DNA of 64,000 nt from Paenibacillus sp. (GCF_031177825.1 NZ_JAPSKE010000031.1:1-64000), one strand, 5' to 3'; shown: positions 1-7,962, counted from the stretch's first letter. A program made the numbers and translations. The notes: generated by a model from the sequence alone, not told the origin.

Positions 1-83
1 TTGCTTACTACAACTACGAACGTTTCCAGAAAAAACTCGGCGACCGCTCCCCAGTGGAATACCGGGAAACGATCGCCGCTTAA
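1..83 (+). pseudogene. IS3-family transposase OrfB, C-terminal remnant
   Basis: Reading in frame from base 3, the segment encodes AYYNYERFQKKLGDRSP followed by VEYRETIAA and a stop. This is the classic C-terminal end of the rve integrase domain of IS3/IS150-type OrfB transposases. The rest lies outside the window or is missing, so it cannot be told whether the element is intact upstream. The segment is followed 16 bases later by what looks like the terminal inverted repeat of the same element. Confidence 0.75.
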
Positions 84-99
84 TATACTCTTTTCTTAC

Positions 100-124
100 T
101 GTCTACTTGACGGGGCTATGACCA
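100..124 (+). repeat. Probable right terminal inverted repeat of the IS3-type element
   Basis: The stretch begins TGTCTACTTGACGGGGC and ends TGACCA just downstream of the OrfB stop codon, as expected for the right end of an IS3-family element, whose tips are TG...CA. The left partner is outside the window, so pairing cannot be shown. Confidence 0.45.
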
Positions 125-252
125 CCCTTACATTTTTTATCCATGTATTTGCGGGTGGTGTCAGCTACGCTAATTACCCTAATACTAGGAGAGATTAAGC
201 CTATTCGCTTATGATGCCGGTGGAAAAGTGTATCATGTAATTCTAAAATTGA

Positions 253-396
253 GGAACCGAACACTATAAAAATGTCTATGTAGTAATTCGTCGCGAAATT
301 GAAGAAAATGGGCTTTTACAGGGGGAAATTGACTTTCCACCAAACCTGGTTTTGAATGAGCTAACAGAGAACGTTAGCATTCCTGTAGAGCGTTAA
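253..396 (+). other. Unidentified 47-codon coding remnant
   Basis: An open frame without an ATG runs from 253 to a stop at 394-396. It reads NVYVVIRREIEENG, then continues through DFPPNLVLNELTENVS to PVER. The composition looks protein-like (amphipathic, charged, no low complexity), and it lies between two transposon remnants. I do not recognise the family. It may be the tail of a gene cut by the neighbouring insertion sequences. The flanking bases 125-252 show nothing I can name. Confidence 0.25.
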
Positions 397-419
397 TTTT
401 CAGCTTTGCATAAAGAAAA

Positions 420-492
420 GCGCCTCGGTACGATGGGAGTACGCAACGGGTCATAGCCCTTAAAATCCCATCATCCAGGAGGACGCTCTATC
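420..492 (+). other. IS110 left-end leader with a hairpin (possible bridge-RNA region)
   Basis: Directly upstream of the IS110 transposase start is a non-coding leader with a 7-bp stem, GATGGGA (432-438) paired with TCCCATC (466-472), enclosing a smaller GGG/CCC stem. In IS110-group elements the non-coding end upstream of the transposase encodes the bridge RNA. Here only the position and the folding potential support that reading. A Shine-Dalgarno AGGAGG follows at 477-482. Confidence 0.3.
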
Positions 493-630
493 ATGAAGTT
501 TAAAGCCCAGGAAAAACAAAATCAACTCATTGAAAAAGTTACCCCTCAACATCTTGTCGTCGGAATCGACCCCTTGGACAGGCGTAACGAAGGAATGAGA
601 GGGCATAGACCCGTTGAGATATGGGAGTGA
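493..630 (+). pseudogene. IS110-family transposase, N-terminal fragment
   Basis: The ATG at 493 has an AGGAGG ribosome site upstream and opens a frame of 45 codons. The first residues, MKFKAQEKQNQLIEK and then PQHLVVGID, are typical of IS110-family transposases and reach the first Asp of the DEDD (RuvC-like) catalytic domain. The frame then switches abruptly to unrelated residues and stops at 628-630. A full-length protein would be about 400 residues, so nearly all of it has been deleted. The following 200 bases probably hold the opposite end of the element, but I could not place its terminus. Confidence 0.65.
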
Positions 631-849
631 AAACCTCCAGGGGCGGCGTGGAGAATGCGTGCAGTATATGGAATTATATGGGGCTTGCAGCTATCCCCTC
701 TATTTCCTCACGCAATTCATGTTGTCCTGGTCTACTACGAGGGTTGTCTTACGTTCCTTCTGCAATTCTGGAAGGGGTGAAATCCTGCGAATAAGCGAGT
801 ATTCGTAAGTAAACTGCATCGTACTGAGGGAGTTCAACAAAACAACAAC

Positions 850-893
850 AGCAGTCTAGGACTTTATTTTCTAGTCCATGGCTGCTGCTTTTC
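850..893 (+). terminator. Imperfect hairpin followed by T-rich sequence
   Basis: AGCAG and GGACT on the left arm pair with AGTCC and CTGCT on the right arm, with a 4-nt internal mismatch between the two stems, followed by CTTTTCTTTC. It resembles an intrinsic terminator for the remnant upstream of it, but the stem is weak. Confidence 0.4.
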
Positions 894-994
894 TTTCAAT
901 AAGGGTCAGTCTAATACTTATTTTTCGAGAGTTGCCGGATTTTAGTTCAGGGAGCCGCGCTAGATCAATGCCTTCGGTCTAATACTTTATTTTC
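854..994 (+). repeat. Three copies of a GTCTA-N-ACTTTATTTTC motif
   Basis: Near-identical 18-nt motifs occur at 854-872, 909-926 and 977-994, each reading GTCTA followed by an (A/T)-rich CTTTATTTTC-like block. Spacing is 55 and 68 nt. The first copy is part of the hairpin loop. They look like decayed repeats of one element rather than operators. Confidence 0.4.
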
Positions 995-1121
995 CGGTAT
1001 CATTATTCCCTTATGGCCGAAACTCCGCTCGTACGAACGAACGGGGAATCCTCCCGCTTATTTCGTCGTATCCGACCGTTTTCGTTCGTTTCCCGCTAAT
1101 AAGAAGGAGGTTTTCCCGTCC

Positions 1122-1211
1122 ATGAAGCGGTTGCCGCTCCGGTCAGGTGTATGGAAGGGAGGATTCCACTCCGCGATGGCATCTTCAATAACGGGTTCGA
1201 AATGCGCTTGA
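1122..1211 (+). CDS. Possible 29-residue small protein
   Basis: A very good AAGGAGG ribosome site (1104-1110) precedes an ATG at 1122, which opens a 29-codon frame (MKRLPLRSGVWKGGFHSA, then MASSITGSKCA). No homology is recognisable and the product has no signal peptide or membrane segment. It may be a genuine small protein, a leader peptide, or the beheaded start of a gene destroyed by the neighbouring transposon activity. Only the ribosome site supports translation. Confidence 0.25.
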   Translation: MKRLPLRSGVWKGGFHSAMASSITGSKCA

Positions 1212-1247
1212 GTCCGGGATTCTTTTCCCCCGCAGGGCTCCGGTTTC

Positions 1248-1256
1248 TGCTATAAT
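1248..1256 (+). promoter_or_regulatory. Extended -10 promoter for the MFS gene
   Basis: TGCTATAAT is a perfect extended -10 element (TGn plus TATAAT). No good -35 box is seen at 17 bp, which extended -10 promoters do not need. Transcription would start near 1263, about 47 nt before the start codon. Confidence 0.55.
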
Positions 1257-1309
1257 GAATTCGCCTTCGGGCGCAGCAGGACAACTCACCGAACCGAGGT
1301 GTACCGTTC

Positions 1310-2611
1310 ATGGCCTTTCCGAGCGTACGATGGAAGCGCTTCTCCGGAGGCGTTCCGCTCGAGAAACGATTATCCAAGGAAGCCGTCACGACGATCTCGA
1401 TCCACAGCTTCTTCCAACTGGGAGCGTCGATGTCGGGCGTGTTTCTCAATTTGTACTTATGGCGTCTGACGGAGAGTCTCGCGATCAACGGCTTGTACGC
1501 GCTGCTGTCGTACGCCGTCGGCCCGATCGTCTTCGCGATCGGCGGCAAATACGCCAAGACGAAGGATCGGCTGTTCGCGTATCGGCTCGGCATTGCGATG
1601 ACGGCGTCGTTTTATTTGCTCGTCATTCTCGCCGGCCCCCGGGTGGTCGACTATTATTATGTCTTCGCGTTGCTTGCCGGCGCCTCGGGCGCGTTTTATT
1701 GGCTCGGGTACTTAACGCTCATGTACGACGTGTCCACGGACCAGAATCGGATAAGGTATCTGGGCCTCAACTCCATCTGCTTTAATCTCGCGGGGTTGAT
1801 CGGTCCGGCGACGGCCGGCTATATCATCGGGCTCGCCGACGGGTTGGAAGGGTATATGATCGTCTTTACGATCGCGTTCGTCACGTTCGTCCTCGCCACG
1901 ATCGGAAGCTTCCGATTGAAGGCGAAGGGCAGCCATCATAAATCGTATTATTTACGGCTGCTGCCGCTCGTGTTCCGCAAGGACGCGTCGTTCCGGCACA
2001 GCTTGTTCGGCTGGATGATTCTCGGCTTATATCAAGGGCTGCTATTGTTTCTGCCGAACATTTTGTTGTTCGACGCGCTGGGCCGCGAGGATTGGGTCGG
2101 CTATGCGGGCGTCGCGCTGCTCGGCCTGACGATTCTGACGAGCTACCTGCTCTCGCGGTACGCGAAGCCCGAGCTCGCGAAGCGCTACGCGTTGATCGCC
2201 GCCTGCGCCTTCACGGCCGGCGCGGCGCTGCTGACGGCGTTCGGCGTTCATGTGTGGACGGTCGCCGCGTTCGCGGTGTCGTATTACGGCTGCATTCCGC
2301 TGCTCGTGAACTCCTTCTCCGCGTACCATTACCGCCTGGTCGGCCAGCTGCCGCTGAAGGGCAACCTGCGGGTCGAGACGATCGTCGCCCGCGAGACGTT
2401 CATCAACGTCGGGCGCGTCGTCGCGTTGTTCCTCATGATCGCGCTTTCGTCGGATCTGGACAGCCCGTGGATCGGGGCCGTCGTGCTCGGGGCCGCGCTC
2501 ATGCAGTTCAACTTCGCGTGGATCATCAAGCGGGAGAACCGGGGCGAGCCGTCCGTCCATGCGGCAGGCTCGCATGCTCCTCCAGGAACTCGGAGTACGC
2601 CCGGCGCGTAA
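1310..2611 (+). CDS. MFS transporter (12-helix exporter type)
   Basis: A 433-residue integral membrane protein of the usual major facilitator length, with about twelve hydrophobic segments from near residue 28 to 415 and a charged mid-loop (KAKGSHHKSYYLRLLP) between the two six-helix halves. It probably acts as a proton-coupled efflux or uptake carrier in the cytoplasmic membrane; the substrate cannot be read. The start ATG has a GAGGTG ribosome site about 10 nt upstream and an extended -10 promoter. It stands alone, converging on the AraC regulator gene downstream. The last 20 residues are polar and proline-rich and not part of the fold. Confidence 0.85.
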   Translation: MAFPSVRWKRFSGGVPLEKRLSKEAVTTISIHSFFQLGASMSGVFLNLYLWRLTESLAINGLYALLSYAVGPIVFAIGGKYAKTKDRLFAYRLGIAMTASFYLLVILAGPRVVDYYYVFALLAGASGAFYWLGYLTLMYDVSTDQNRIRYLGLNSICFNLAGLIGPATAGYIIGLADGLEGYMIVFTIAFVTFVLATIGSFRLKAKGSHHKSYYLRLLPLVFRKDASFRHSLFGWMILGLYQGLLLFLPNILLFDALGREDWVGYAGVALLGLTILTSYLLSRYAKPELAKRYALIAACAFTAGAALLTAFGVHVWTVAAFAVSYYGCIPLLVNSFSAYHYRLVGQLPLKGNLRVETIVARETFINVGRVVALFLMIALSSDLDSPWIGAVVLGAALMQFNFAWIIKRENRGEPSVHAAGSHAPPGTRSTPGA

Positions 2612-2671
2612 CGCGGGGCTCGTCCTCCGACGCATCGATGTTCCGTGTCTGAGTAGAAAGTAAAAAGGCGT

Positions 2672-3604
2672 TCACAGCTGCGATTCCTTCCCTTGGGGAA
2701 ATGCGTCCCTGACCGCCGTCGGCCGGCCCCGTTTGTTCTTCCGATAATCGGTCGGGGCGATGCCCTTCGCTTCCTTAAACATCCGAATGAACGTCTTGTA
2801 GGAACCGAAGCCGACCTCGTGCACGATGTCCGTGACGGACATGTCGGTGGAGACGAGCAGGCTGGCCGCTTGGCGAAGACGCAGGTCGTGCACGAATCGG
2901 ACGAAAGTCTGGCCGGTCGCCTCCTTGATCACCTCGCTCATGCGCGAGGCGCTGAACGAGAAGCGCTTCGCGAGATCGGTCAGCGACAGCTCTTCTTGAT
3001 AATTGTTGTGGATGTAATGGATGGCGGCCCACGCCGAGCTCTTGCTCCGGGGAGGCCGGACGGGCGATGCGGCCCCGCCCGTCCCTGGCGCCGCCTCGGC
3101 TTGATGGCGGTACCGGTCGAACCGGACGAGCGTCTCCACAAGCTTCGCCTTCAGCAGCGTGTCGCGCCACCGTTCCGTCGACATCGTCTCGCGGTACATC
3201 TCCTCGATGCGGCCCCGCATCTCCTCCATCGCATCGCCTTGAAGCCTTGCGTACGCAGGCAAGTCGTCCAACCCGGCGAACAGCTCGCCGAAGCCCCCGC
3301 TCATGCCGGTCTCGTACAACAAGTCCATTCCGAAATTGCAGTTATATAACACCAATGTGCTTCCCGGGTCCGTGAACAGCTCGTGCACCTGATACGGCAG
3401 GATGAAGGTGAACGTGCCCGGCACCATCGGGTGGTTCACGCCGTCGATCGTCTCCGAGCCGCTGCCTTCCACGACGAACGAAAATTCGAGAAAGTCGTGC
3501 CGGTGGGCGCGAAACCCGTTCGTCAGCCGATGGAGCCCGAGATGAAACGGGAAGGGCGCGTGCATGTTGGGATACGTCTTCAAGTAACCGGGATAGTGCG
3601 TCAT
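2672..3604 (-). CDS. AraC-family regulator with N-terminal cupin domain
   Basis: The protein (310 residues) has an N-terminal sugar-sensing cupin half (HLGLHRLTNGFRAHRHDFLE, with the His-rich RAHRHDF metal or ligand motif, roughly residues 20-110) and a C-terminal double helix-turn-helix AraC domain (roughly 205-300, ending VGFGSYKTFIRMFKEAKGI and PTDYRK). The start is set at 3604 because GGAGGA lies 8 nt upstream; a longer frame to 3691 has no ribosome site. It is divergent from the Gfo/Idh and isomerase pair and is inferred to control it in response to the sugar substrate. AraC proteins of this layout usually act as activators bound beside the -35 box. Confidence 0.88.
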   Translation of the reverse strand: MTHYPGYLKTYPNMHAPFPFHLGLHRLTNGFRAHRHDFLEFSFVVEGSGSETIDGVNHPMVPGTFTFILPYQVHELFTDPGSTLVLYNCNFGMDLLYETGMSGGFGELFAGLDDLPAYARLQGDAMEEMRGRIEEMYRETMSTERWRDTLLKAKLVETLVRFDRYRHQAEAAPGTGGAASPVRPPRSKSSAWAAIHYIHNNYQEELSLTDLAKRFSFSASRMSEVIKEATGQTFVRFVHDLRLRQAASLLVSTDMSVTDIVHEVGFGSYKTFIRMFKEAKGIAPTDYRKNKRGRPTAVRDAFPQGKESQL

Positions 3605-3686
3605 GACGAGGGTCCTCCGACTCCGAAAAAATGAGACATTCGCCGAAACGGGCGGTACGTATTTTCGTCCGGGCTCGGTTACCATG

Positions 3687-3695
3687 ATCATAGCA
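3687..3695 (-). promoter_or_regulatory. Extended -10 promoter of the AraC gene
   Basis: On the minus strand TGCTATGAT forms an extended -10 element about 85 bp upstream of the AraC start codon. It lies in the 119-bp divergent region shared with the dehydrogenase gene, where the regulator is expected to bind. Confidence 0.45.
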
Positions 3696-3723
3696 AAAAA
3701 ACGATTCGCGGGGGATGAAAATC

Positions 3724-4800
3724 ATGAACGGCACGAACAAACTGCGGCTCGGCGTCATCGGCGCCGGCAATATTGGAAACGTTCACTTGAAAGAGTTCTC
3801 GAAGCTGTCCGACGCATGCGAAGTTACGGCGGTGACGGACGCTGATTTGCCTCTCGCGGAAGCGCGGGCGAAGGAGTACGGCGTCGGGACGGTCGCCGCA
3901 TCGGCCGAGGCGCTGATCGCGAGCGAGGACGTTGACGCGGTCGTGATCGGCGTGCCGAACCGATATCATGCCCCGCTGGCGGTGCAAGCGCTCGAAGCCG
4001 GCAAGCATGTGCTTCTGGAGAAGCCGATGGCGATCGACGCCGAGGCGGCGCGGACGATCATGCGAGCGGCCGCCGCTTCGGATCGGACGCTGATGATCGC
4101 GCATCAGATGCGCTGGGAATCCGTGCCGATGCAGATCAAGGAGCAGGCGCTTCGCGGCGAGCTCGGGCGCATCTATACGGCGAAGACGGGCTGGTACCGC
4201 CGGAAAGGCATTCCCGGCTGGGGCACGTGGTTTACGCGGATGAACGAGTCCGGCGGCGGACCGCTCATCGATATCGGCGTCCATATGCTGGACCTGGCGC
4301 TGTACTTCATGGGCAATCCGAAGCCGGTATCGGTTTACGGCTCGACGTACGCGGAATTCGGCCCGAAGAAGAAGGGCATCGGGACATGGGGCAAGCCGAA
4401 CTGGGACGGCGTGTACGACGTGGAGGATCTCGCCACGGCGATGATCAAGATGGAGGACGGTTCGTCCCTGACGCTCGAAGTGAGCTGGGCGGTCCACATG
4501 GATACGGACAGCGCGCCGTTCATCCATCTGATGGGCAGCGAGGGCGGCGCTTCGTATCGCGGGGCCCACGGTAAGCTGCTCACGGAGAAGTTCGACCGCC
4601 CGCTCGAGACGGAGCTGCGGACGCCGGAGGGCGACGAAGGCGCGCGTCAGCGGCTCAGCCGCCACTTCCTCGAGTGCGTGCGCGAAGGCAAGGAGCCGAT
4701 CAGTTCGGCGATGACCGGCTTCGCGAACAGCCTCATCCTGGACGCGATCTACGAATCTTCTCGCACAGGGGACGAAGTCAAGTTAAACTGGAATTACTAA
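3724..4800 (+). CDS. Gfo/Idh/MocA-family NAD(P)-dependent sugar dehydrogenase
   Basis: The protein (358 residues) has an N-terminal Rossmann fold (LGVIGAGNIGNVHLKEF, glycine motif GxGxxG near residues 12-17), the EKPMA motif near residue 97 that carries the conserved lysine of the family, and a C-terminal alpha/beta substrate domain containing the GGGPLIDIGVHMLDLA segment typical of the His-containing active site. Members oxidise or reduce sugars and inositols at ring carbons. ATG 3724 is preferred to ATG 3715 because the GGGGG ribosome site abuts the latter. It is followed 20 bp later by a sugar isomerase-like gene and lies divergent from an AraC gene, so the pair is inferred to be one inducible carbohydrate pathway. 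Confidence 0.88.
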   Translation: MNGTNKLRLGVIGAGNIGNVHLKEFSKLSDACEVTAVTDADLPLAEARAKEYGVGTVAASAEALIASEDVDAVVIGVPNRYHAPLAVQALEAGKHVLLEKPMAIDAEAARTIMRAAAASDRTLMIAHQMRWESVPMQIKEQALRGELGRIYTAKTGWYRRKGIPGWGTWFTRMNESGGGPLIDIGVHMLDLALYFMGNPKPVSVYGSTYAEFGPKKKGIGTWGKPNWDGVYDVEDLATAMIKMEDGSSLTLEVSWAVHMDTDSAPFIHLMGSEGGASYRGAHGKLLTEKFDRPLETELRTPEGDEGARQRLSRHFLECVREGKEPISSAMTGFANSLILDAIYESSRTGDEVKLNWNY

Positions 4801-4820
4801 GAAAAGAAGAGGTGTCGACA

Positions 4821-5669
4821 TTGAATATGAAAATCGGATTAACGCGCGCCGGGCTCGGCGATATCGGTTCGGACGAGCGCTTCGTCGAGCTGGCGGGCGC
4901 TTACGGCTTCCAGACGGTCGATCTGTACGATCCAGTCGGCTTCGTGACGCGCTACGGCGTCGACGGAGCGCGAGAGCTGCTTGCGAAACACGGCGTGGAG
5001 GTGAGCTCGATCGGCTTGCCGGTCGAATGGCGGACGACGGACGAGGCGTTCCGGAACGGTCTCGGGAAGCTGCGGGACGCGGCCGAAGCCGCCGCGGCGG
5101 TCGGCGTCACGACATGCTGCACGTACATCCTGCCCTCGACGGATTTGCCTGCGGCCCGCTTCATGGCGCAAGCCGTTCGCAGGCTTCGTCTGTGCGCGCA
5201 GCTGCTAGGCGCCTACGGCATCCGGCTCGGGCTGGAGTACGTCGGCCCGCATCACCTTCGGACGCAGTGGGCGAATCCGTTCATCTGGACGCAAGAAGAG
5301 ACGCTGGAGCTCGCCGACGCCATCGCGGAACCGAACGTCGGTTTGCTGCTGGATTCGTATCACTGGTACACGACCGAGATGAAGGCGGACGACATCGCGA
5401 AGCTGAAGCCGCATCAGATCGTACATGTGCATCTGAACGACGCGCGCGACGTGCCGGTGTCGGAGGCGCTCGACAACGACCGCGTCCTGCCGGGCGAAGG
5501 GGTCATCGACCTCGCGGGCTTCCTGCGCGCGTTGGCGTCGACCGGCTACGCCGGCGCGGTCACGCAAGAGGTGCTGACGAAGTCGCCGCCGACCGAATCG
5601 GTCGAGACGCTGCTGGAGCGGTCCAAGGCCGGTTTCGACAAGGCGTTCGCCGCGGCGGGGCTTCGGTAG
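4821..5669 (+). CDS. Sugar phosphate isomerase/epimerase-like TIM-barrel protein
   Basis: This is a 282-residue xylose-isomerase-like TIM barrel (AP endonuclease 2 family). Visible metal-ligand segments include LGLEYVGPHH, LLLDSYHWY and HVHLNDARD, the order seen in IolE, IolI and hydroxypyruvate isomerase relatives. The start is TTG 4821 (encoding MNMKIGL), with AGAGGTG six nt upstream; ATG 4827 is the alternative. It is co-transcribed with the Gfo/Idh dehydrogenase and ends before a strong terminator. Such pairs occur in inositol catabolism and in 3-keto-sugar pathways (YcjS/YcjR type). Which applies here cannot be decided from sequence. Confidence 0.82.
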   Translation: MNMKIGLTRAGLGDIGSDERFVELAGAYGFQTVDLYDPVGFVTRYGVDGARELLAKHGVEVSSIGLPVEWRTTDEAFRNGLGKLRDAAEAAAAVGVTTCCTYILPSTDLPAARFMAQAVRRLRLCAQLLGAYGIRLGLEYVGPHHLRTQWANPFIWTQEETLELADAIAEPNVGLLLDSYHWYTTEMKADDIAKLKPHQIVHVHLNDARDVPVSEALDNDRVLPGEGVIDLAGFLRALASTGYAGAVTQEVLTKSPPTESVETLLERSKAGFDKAFAAAGLR

Positions 5670-5687
5670 AGCTTTCATACCTTGCAA

Positions 5688-5724
5688 GCCCGCCTCGGGG
5701 TTTACCGATGGCGGGCGTTTTTTT
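5688..5724 (+). terminator. Intrinsic terminator after the isomerase gene
   Basis: GCCCGCC (5688-5694) pairs with GGCGGGC (5710-5716), followed by G and seven T residues. It ends the dehydrogenase-isomerase operon. Confidence 0.9.
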
Positions 5725-5821
5725 GTACGGCTGACCAATGTACTAACAATCTAAGTGGCACGGAGAAAAAATGGGGAAAACGCAAAAATGAAGTAATTTG
5801 GGCTATGGAGGTATCCTGTAA

Positions 5822-6132
5822 AAGTTAACACCGGCAATTCCCTCGTATATACCTTGGGACATTACATTGGTACCTGTATCTGTAATTTTATTAATCCAGT
5901 TTCAACCTCATATACATTATTTGTGGAAAGCGTTGTTTTTGGGTTTTATTGTTTCCTTTGCGGCGGAACCGTTTTATGCTTGGATCGGTTATTACGACCC
6001 AATAAATTGGAAATATATTACTCCCTGCCGATTTACATGTTGATTTATATAGCTGCTCATTGGTTAAGTAAGCGCAAGGGGTTTGACCCTATTAAAAGGT
6101 TCGTCGTAAACTTGCTTTCATTCACCCACTAA
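5822..6132 (+). pseudogene. CBO0543-type membrane protein, frameshifted and N-terminally truncated
   Basis: One frame reads IPWDITLVPVSVILLIQF and continues to FAAEPFYAWIGYYDP and NWKYI; a second frame then continues SLPIYMLIYIAAHWLSKR. Together they give the hydrophobic pattern of the small CBO0543-type membrane proteins of Firmicutes. Loss of one T near 6018 splits the gene, and the first helix is missing. GC is much lower than in the flanking genes. A related gene pair lies at 34738-35727. Function of the family is unknown. Confidence 0.55.
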
Positions 6133-6154
6133 CTTGTTAAGGAGTGGTTTTTTT
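6126..6154 (+). terminator. Weak terminator
   Basis: A short stem, CCACT (6126-6130) with AGTGG (6143-6147), is followed by seven T residues. It would end the broken membrane gene just upstream of the sugar dehydrogenase. Confidence 0.4.
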
Positions 6155-6263
6155 GCATCCGAACTAATGGAAAATTTATCCAATCTATCAAATGCCCCAA
6201 TCTATTATTTTATTTCAAACATATAATATGGTGATTGAATGATAGAGGAGGTGAAATATAAAT

Positions 6264-7313
6264 ATGCATGGATCGAATGATTTGCCACGGCAGGCCATAC
6301 CGTATGAAATCAAAGAGGCGGCGGCCGGCCTTATGACTCCTTGGGCTATTGATTTCGCACCGGGTGATCGGATTTTTTTCACGGAACGTCCCGGAAGAAT
6401 TCGGCTAGTGCGAGACGGAAGGCTTTTGGCGGAGCCTGTTTTCACATTTTCGGCGCCTTTCGTTAACATCGGCGAAGGCGGACTATTAGGATTGGCTGTA
6501 GATCCGAAATTTAAAAAAAATCACTATATATATGTCTATCATAGTTATCAGGATGGACTGGAGATCAAAAACCAGGTTGTTCGTTTGGTTGAAAGAAATA
6601 ACAAGGCGACGATCGATACCGTTTTAATCACAAACATTCCCGGTAACGCAAACCACAATGGCGGACGATTGAACATCGGGCCTGACAAATTACTCTATAT
6701 TACAACTGGAGATGCCGGAGTACCGACAGCCGCGCAAGACCCTACGAGTTTGGCCGGTAAAATTTTGCGTATTGGACTGGACGGATCCATACCGGAAAGC
6801 AATCCCTTTCCCGGTTCGCCTGTTTATAGCTTGGGTCACCGCAACCCTCAAGGGTTGGACTGGTCCCCGCGAACAGATCACCTTTACAGTTCGGAACACG
6901 GTCCGGTCGCTAATGATGAAATCAATCTGATTCTCGCCGGTTCGAATTATGGCTGGCCGATTGTTCAAGGGGATGAACGCAGAGAGCCTTTCCAGCCTCC
7001 CTTGATTCATAGCGGAGACCAAACATGGGCTCCATCCGGAATGACCTTTGTTTCGAAAGGGCCATGGCAAGGACAGCTATTGGTGGCTAATTTGAGAGGA
7101 AGGCAAATTTTAAGATTTAGTATTAAGGGGAAAAACCCTCGTTCCATCCAATTGATTTCGTCGTTTTTCACTTCATTCGGGAGAATTAGAGACGTAGTGG
7201 AGGGACCCGACCGATCCATTTATGTAATTACCGGCAATGCAGACGGAAATGATAAACTGTTCCGTTTAAAACCGATAAAGGTTGAAAATAAACGGAACAA
7301 GAACAAAGGATAG
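6264..7313 (+). CDS. PQQ-dependent sugar dehydrogenase (glucose/sorbosone dehydrogenase family)
   Basis: The 349-residue protein matches the six-bladed beta-propeller glucose/sorbosone dehydrogenase family: GLMTPWAIDFAPGD at the start, GEGGLLGLAVDPKF, NHNGGRLNIGPD (with the catalytic-His-type segment), SLGHRNPQGLDW, SEHGPVANDEIN and APSGMTF. Family members oxidise aldoses using PQQ and are normally exported. No signal peptide is visible here, which is odd, so it may be cytoplasmic or its export leader may be lost. The start has GAGGTG ten nt upstream. The gene is markedly more AT-rich than its surroundings and lies in a disturbed region, suggesting horizontal acquisition. No PQQ biosynthesis genes are in the window. 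Confidence 0.85.
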   Translation: MHGSNDLPRQAIPYEIKEAAAGLMTPWAIDFAPGDRIFFTERPGRIRLVRDGRLLAEPVFTFSAPFVNIGEGGLLGLAVDPKFKKNHYIYVYHSYQDGLEIKNQVVRLVERNNKATIDTVLITNIPGNANHNGGRLNIGPDKLLYITTGDAGVPTAAQDPTSLAGKILRIGLDGSIPESNPFPGSPVYSLGHRNPQGLDWSPRTDHLYSSEHGPVANDEINLILAGSNYGWPIVQGDERREPFQPPLIHSGDQTWAPSGMTFVSKGPWQGQLLVANLRGRQILRFSIKGKNPRSIQLISSFFTSFGRIRDVVEGPDRSIYVITGNADGNDKLFRLKPIKVENKRNKNKG

Positions 7314-7314
7314 A

Positions 7315-7962
7315 ATGGCAGTAAGTAATCGCCGGAGCTGGGCGCCGCTGCTCTCCCACGCTTTCGATACGATTCATTCGGGCGTCTACACCCGCGGAGA
7401 AGTGACCGTCATGATCCGTCTGTTCAAGTCGCAGCTGAACCGGGAGATGCAGGAGCTTAAGGGCAATCTTCAGGAGGTATGTTCCTCCGTAGGGGCCCGA
7501 AGGCTGCAGGCGGTTCCGGAGGAGCCCGAGTGGGCGATACAAACGAAGAACGCGTTGTTCGACGTGCTCCGGGACGCGGACCGGGAGCTGCAGAAGCTGA
7601 GAATGGACCGTGAGAGCTACCATCTAGCCGCGAAGGTGCGCGAATATATCGGGGAGCACTTCGCGAACCCCGACCTGTCGCTCTCCCACGTCGGAGACGC
7701 CTTCGGCGTCAACCAGAAGACGTTAAGCCGCATCTTCAAGGAGGAGTTCGGGGCGAAGTTCGTCGATTATCTCGCGAAGGTGCGGGTGGAGCGAGCGAGG
7801 GGGCTGCTGACGGAGACGGCGGAGCCCATCCAATCGATCGCCGAGAAAATCGGATATCTGTATCCGATGTCGTTCATCCGCGTATTCAAGAAGGTCGAAG
7901 GCGTGACGCCGGGCGATTACCGCAAGGACGCCGGCGCGAAAATAACCGAAGAGAAACCGTAA
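7315..7962 (+). pseudogene. AraC-family regulator, C-terminal fragment
   Basis: Two nt after the dehydrogenase stop, the GC content jumps and an open frame of 215 codons begins. It lacks the large N-terminal sensory part expected of its family. It keeps a linker (RGEVTVMIRLFKSQLNREM, then MDRESYHLAAKVREYIGEHF) and a complete AraC DNA-binding domain ending GYLYPMSFIRVFKKVEGVTP and GDYRK. AAAGGA lies 4 nt before the ATG at 7315, so the fragment could be translated as a stand-alone DNA-binding protein. It sits just upstream of a truncated ABC permease, consistent with a former regulator-transporter locus cut by insertion and deletion. Confidence 0.65.

Larger units (their letters stand above)
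631..1121. other. Intergenic stretch without a convincing gene
   Basis: About 490 bases between the IS110 remnant and a possible 29-codon ORF. A 64-codon frame at 614-808 has no ribosome site and no recognisable content. The stretch holds one hairpin (850-893) and three copies of a short GTCTA...ACTTTATTTTC motif. It appears to be remnant mobile DNA plus upstream sequence of the next gene. Confidence 0.5.

Noticed and set aside
614-808. 64-codon frame after the IS110 fragment
   Set aside because: No ribosome site, no recognisable content, and it lies in element debris.
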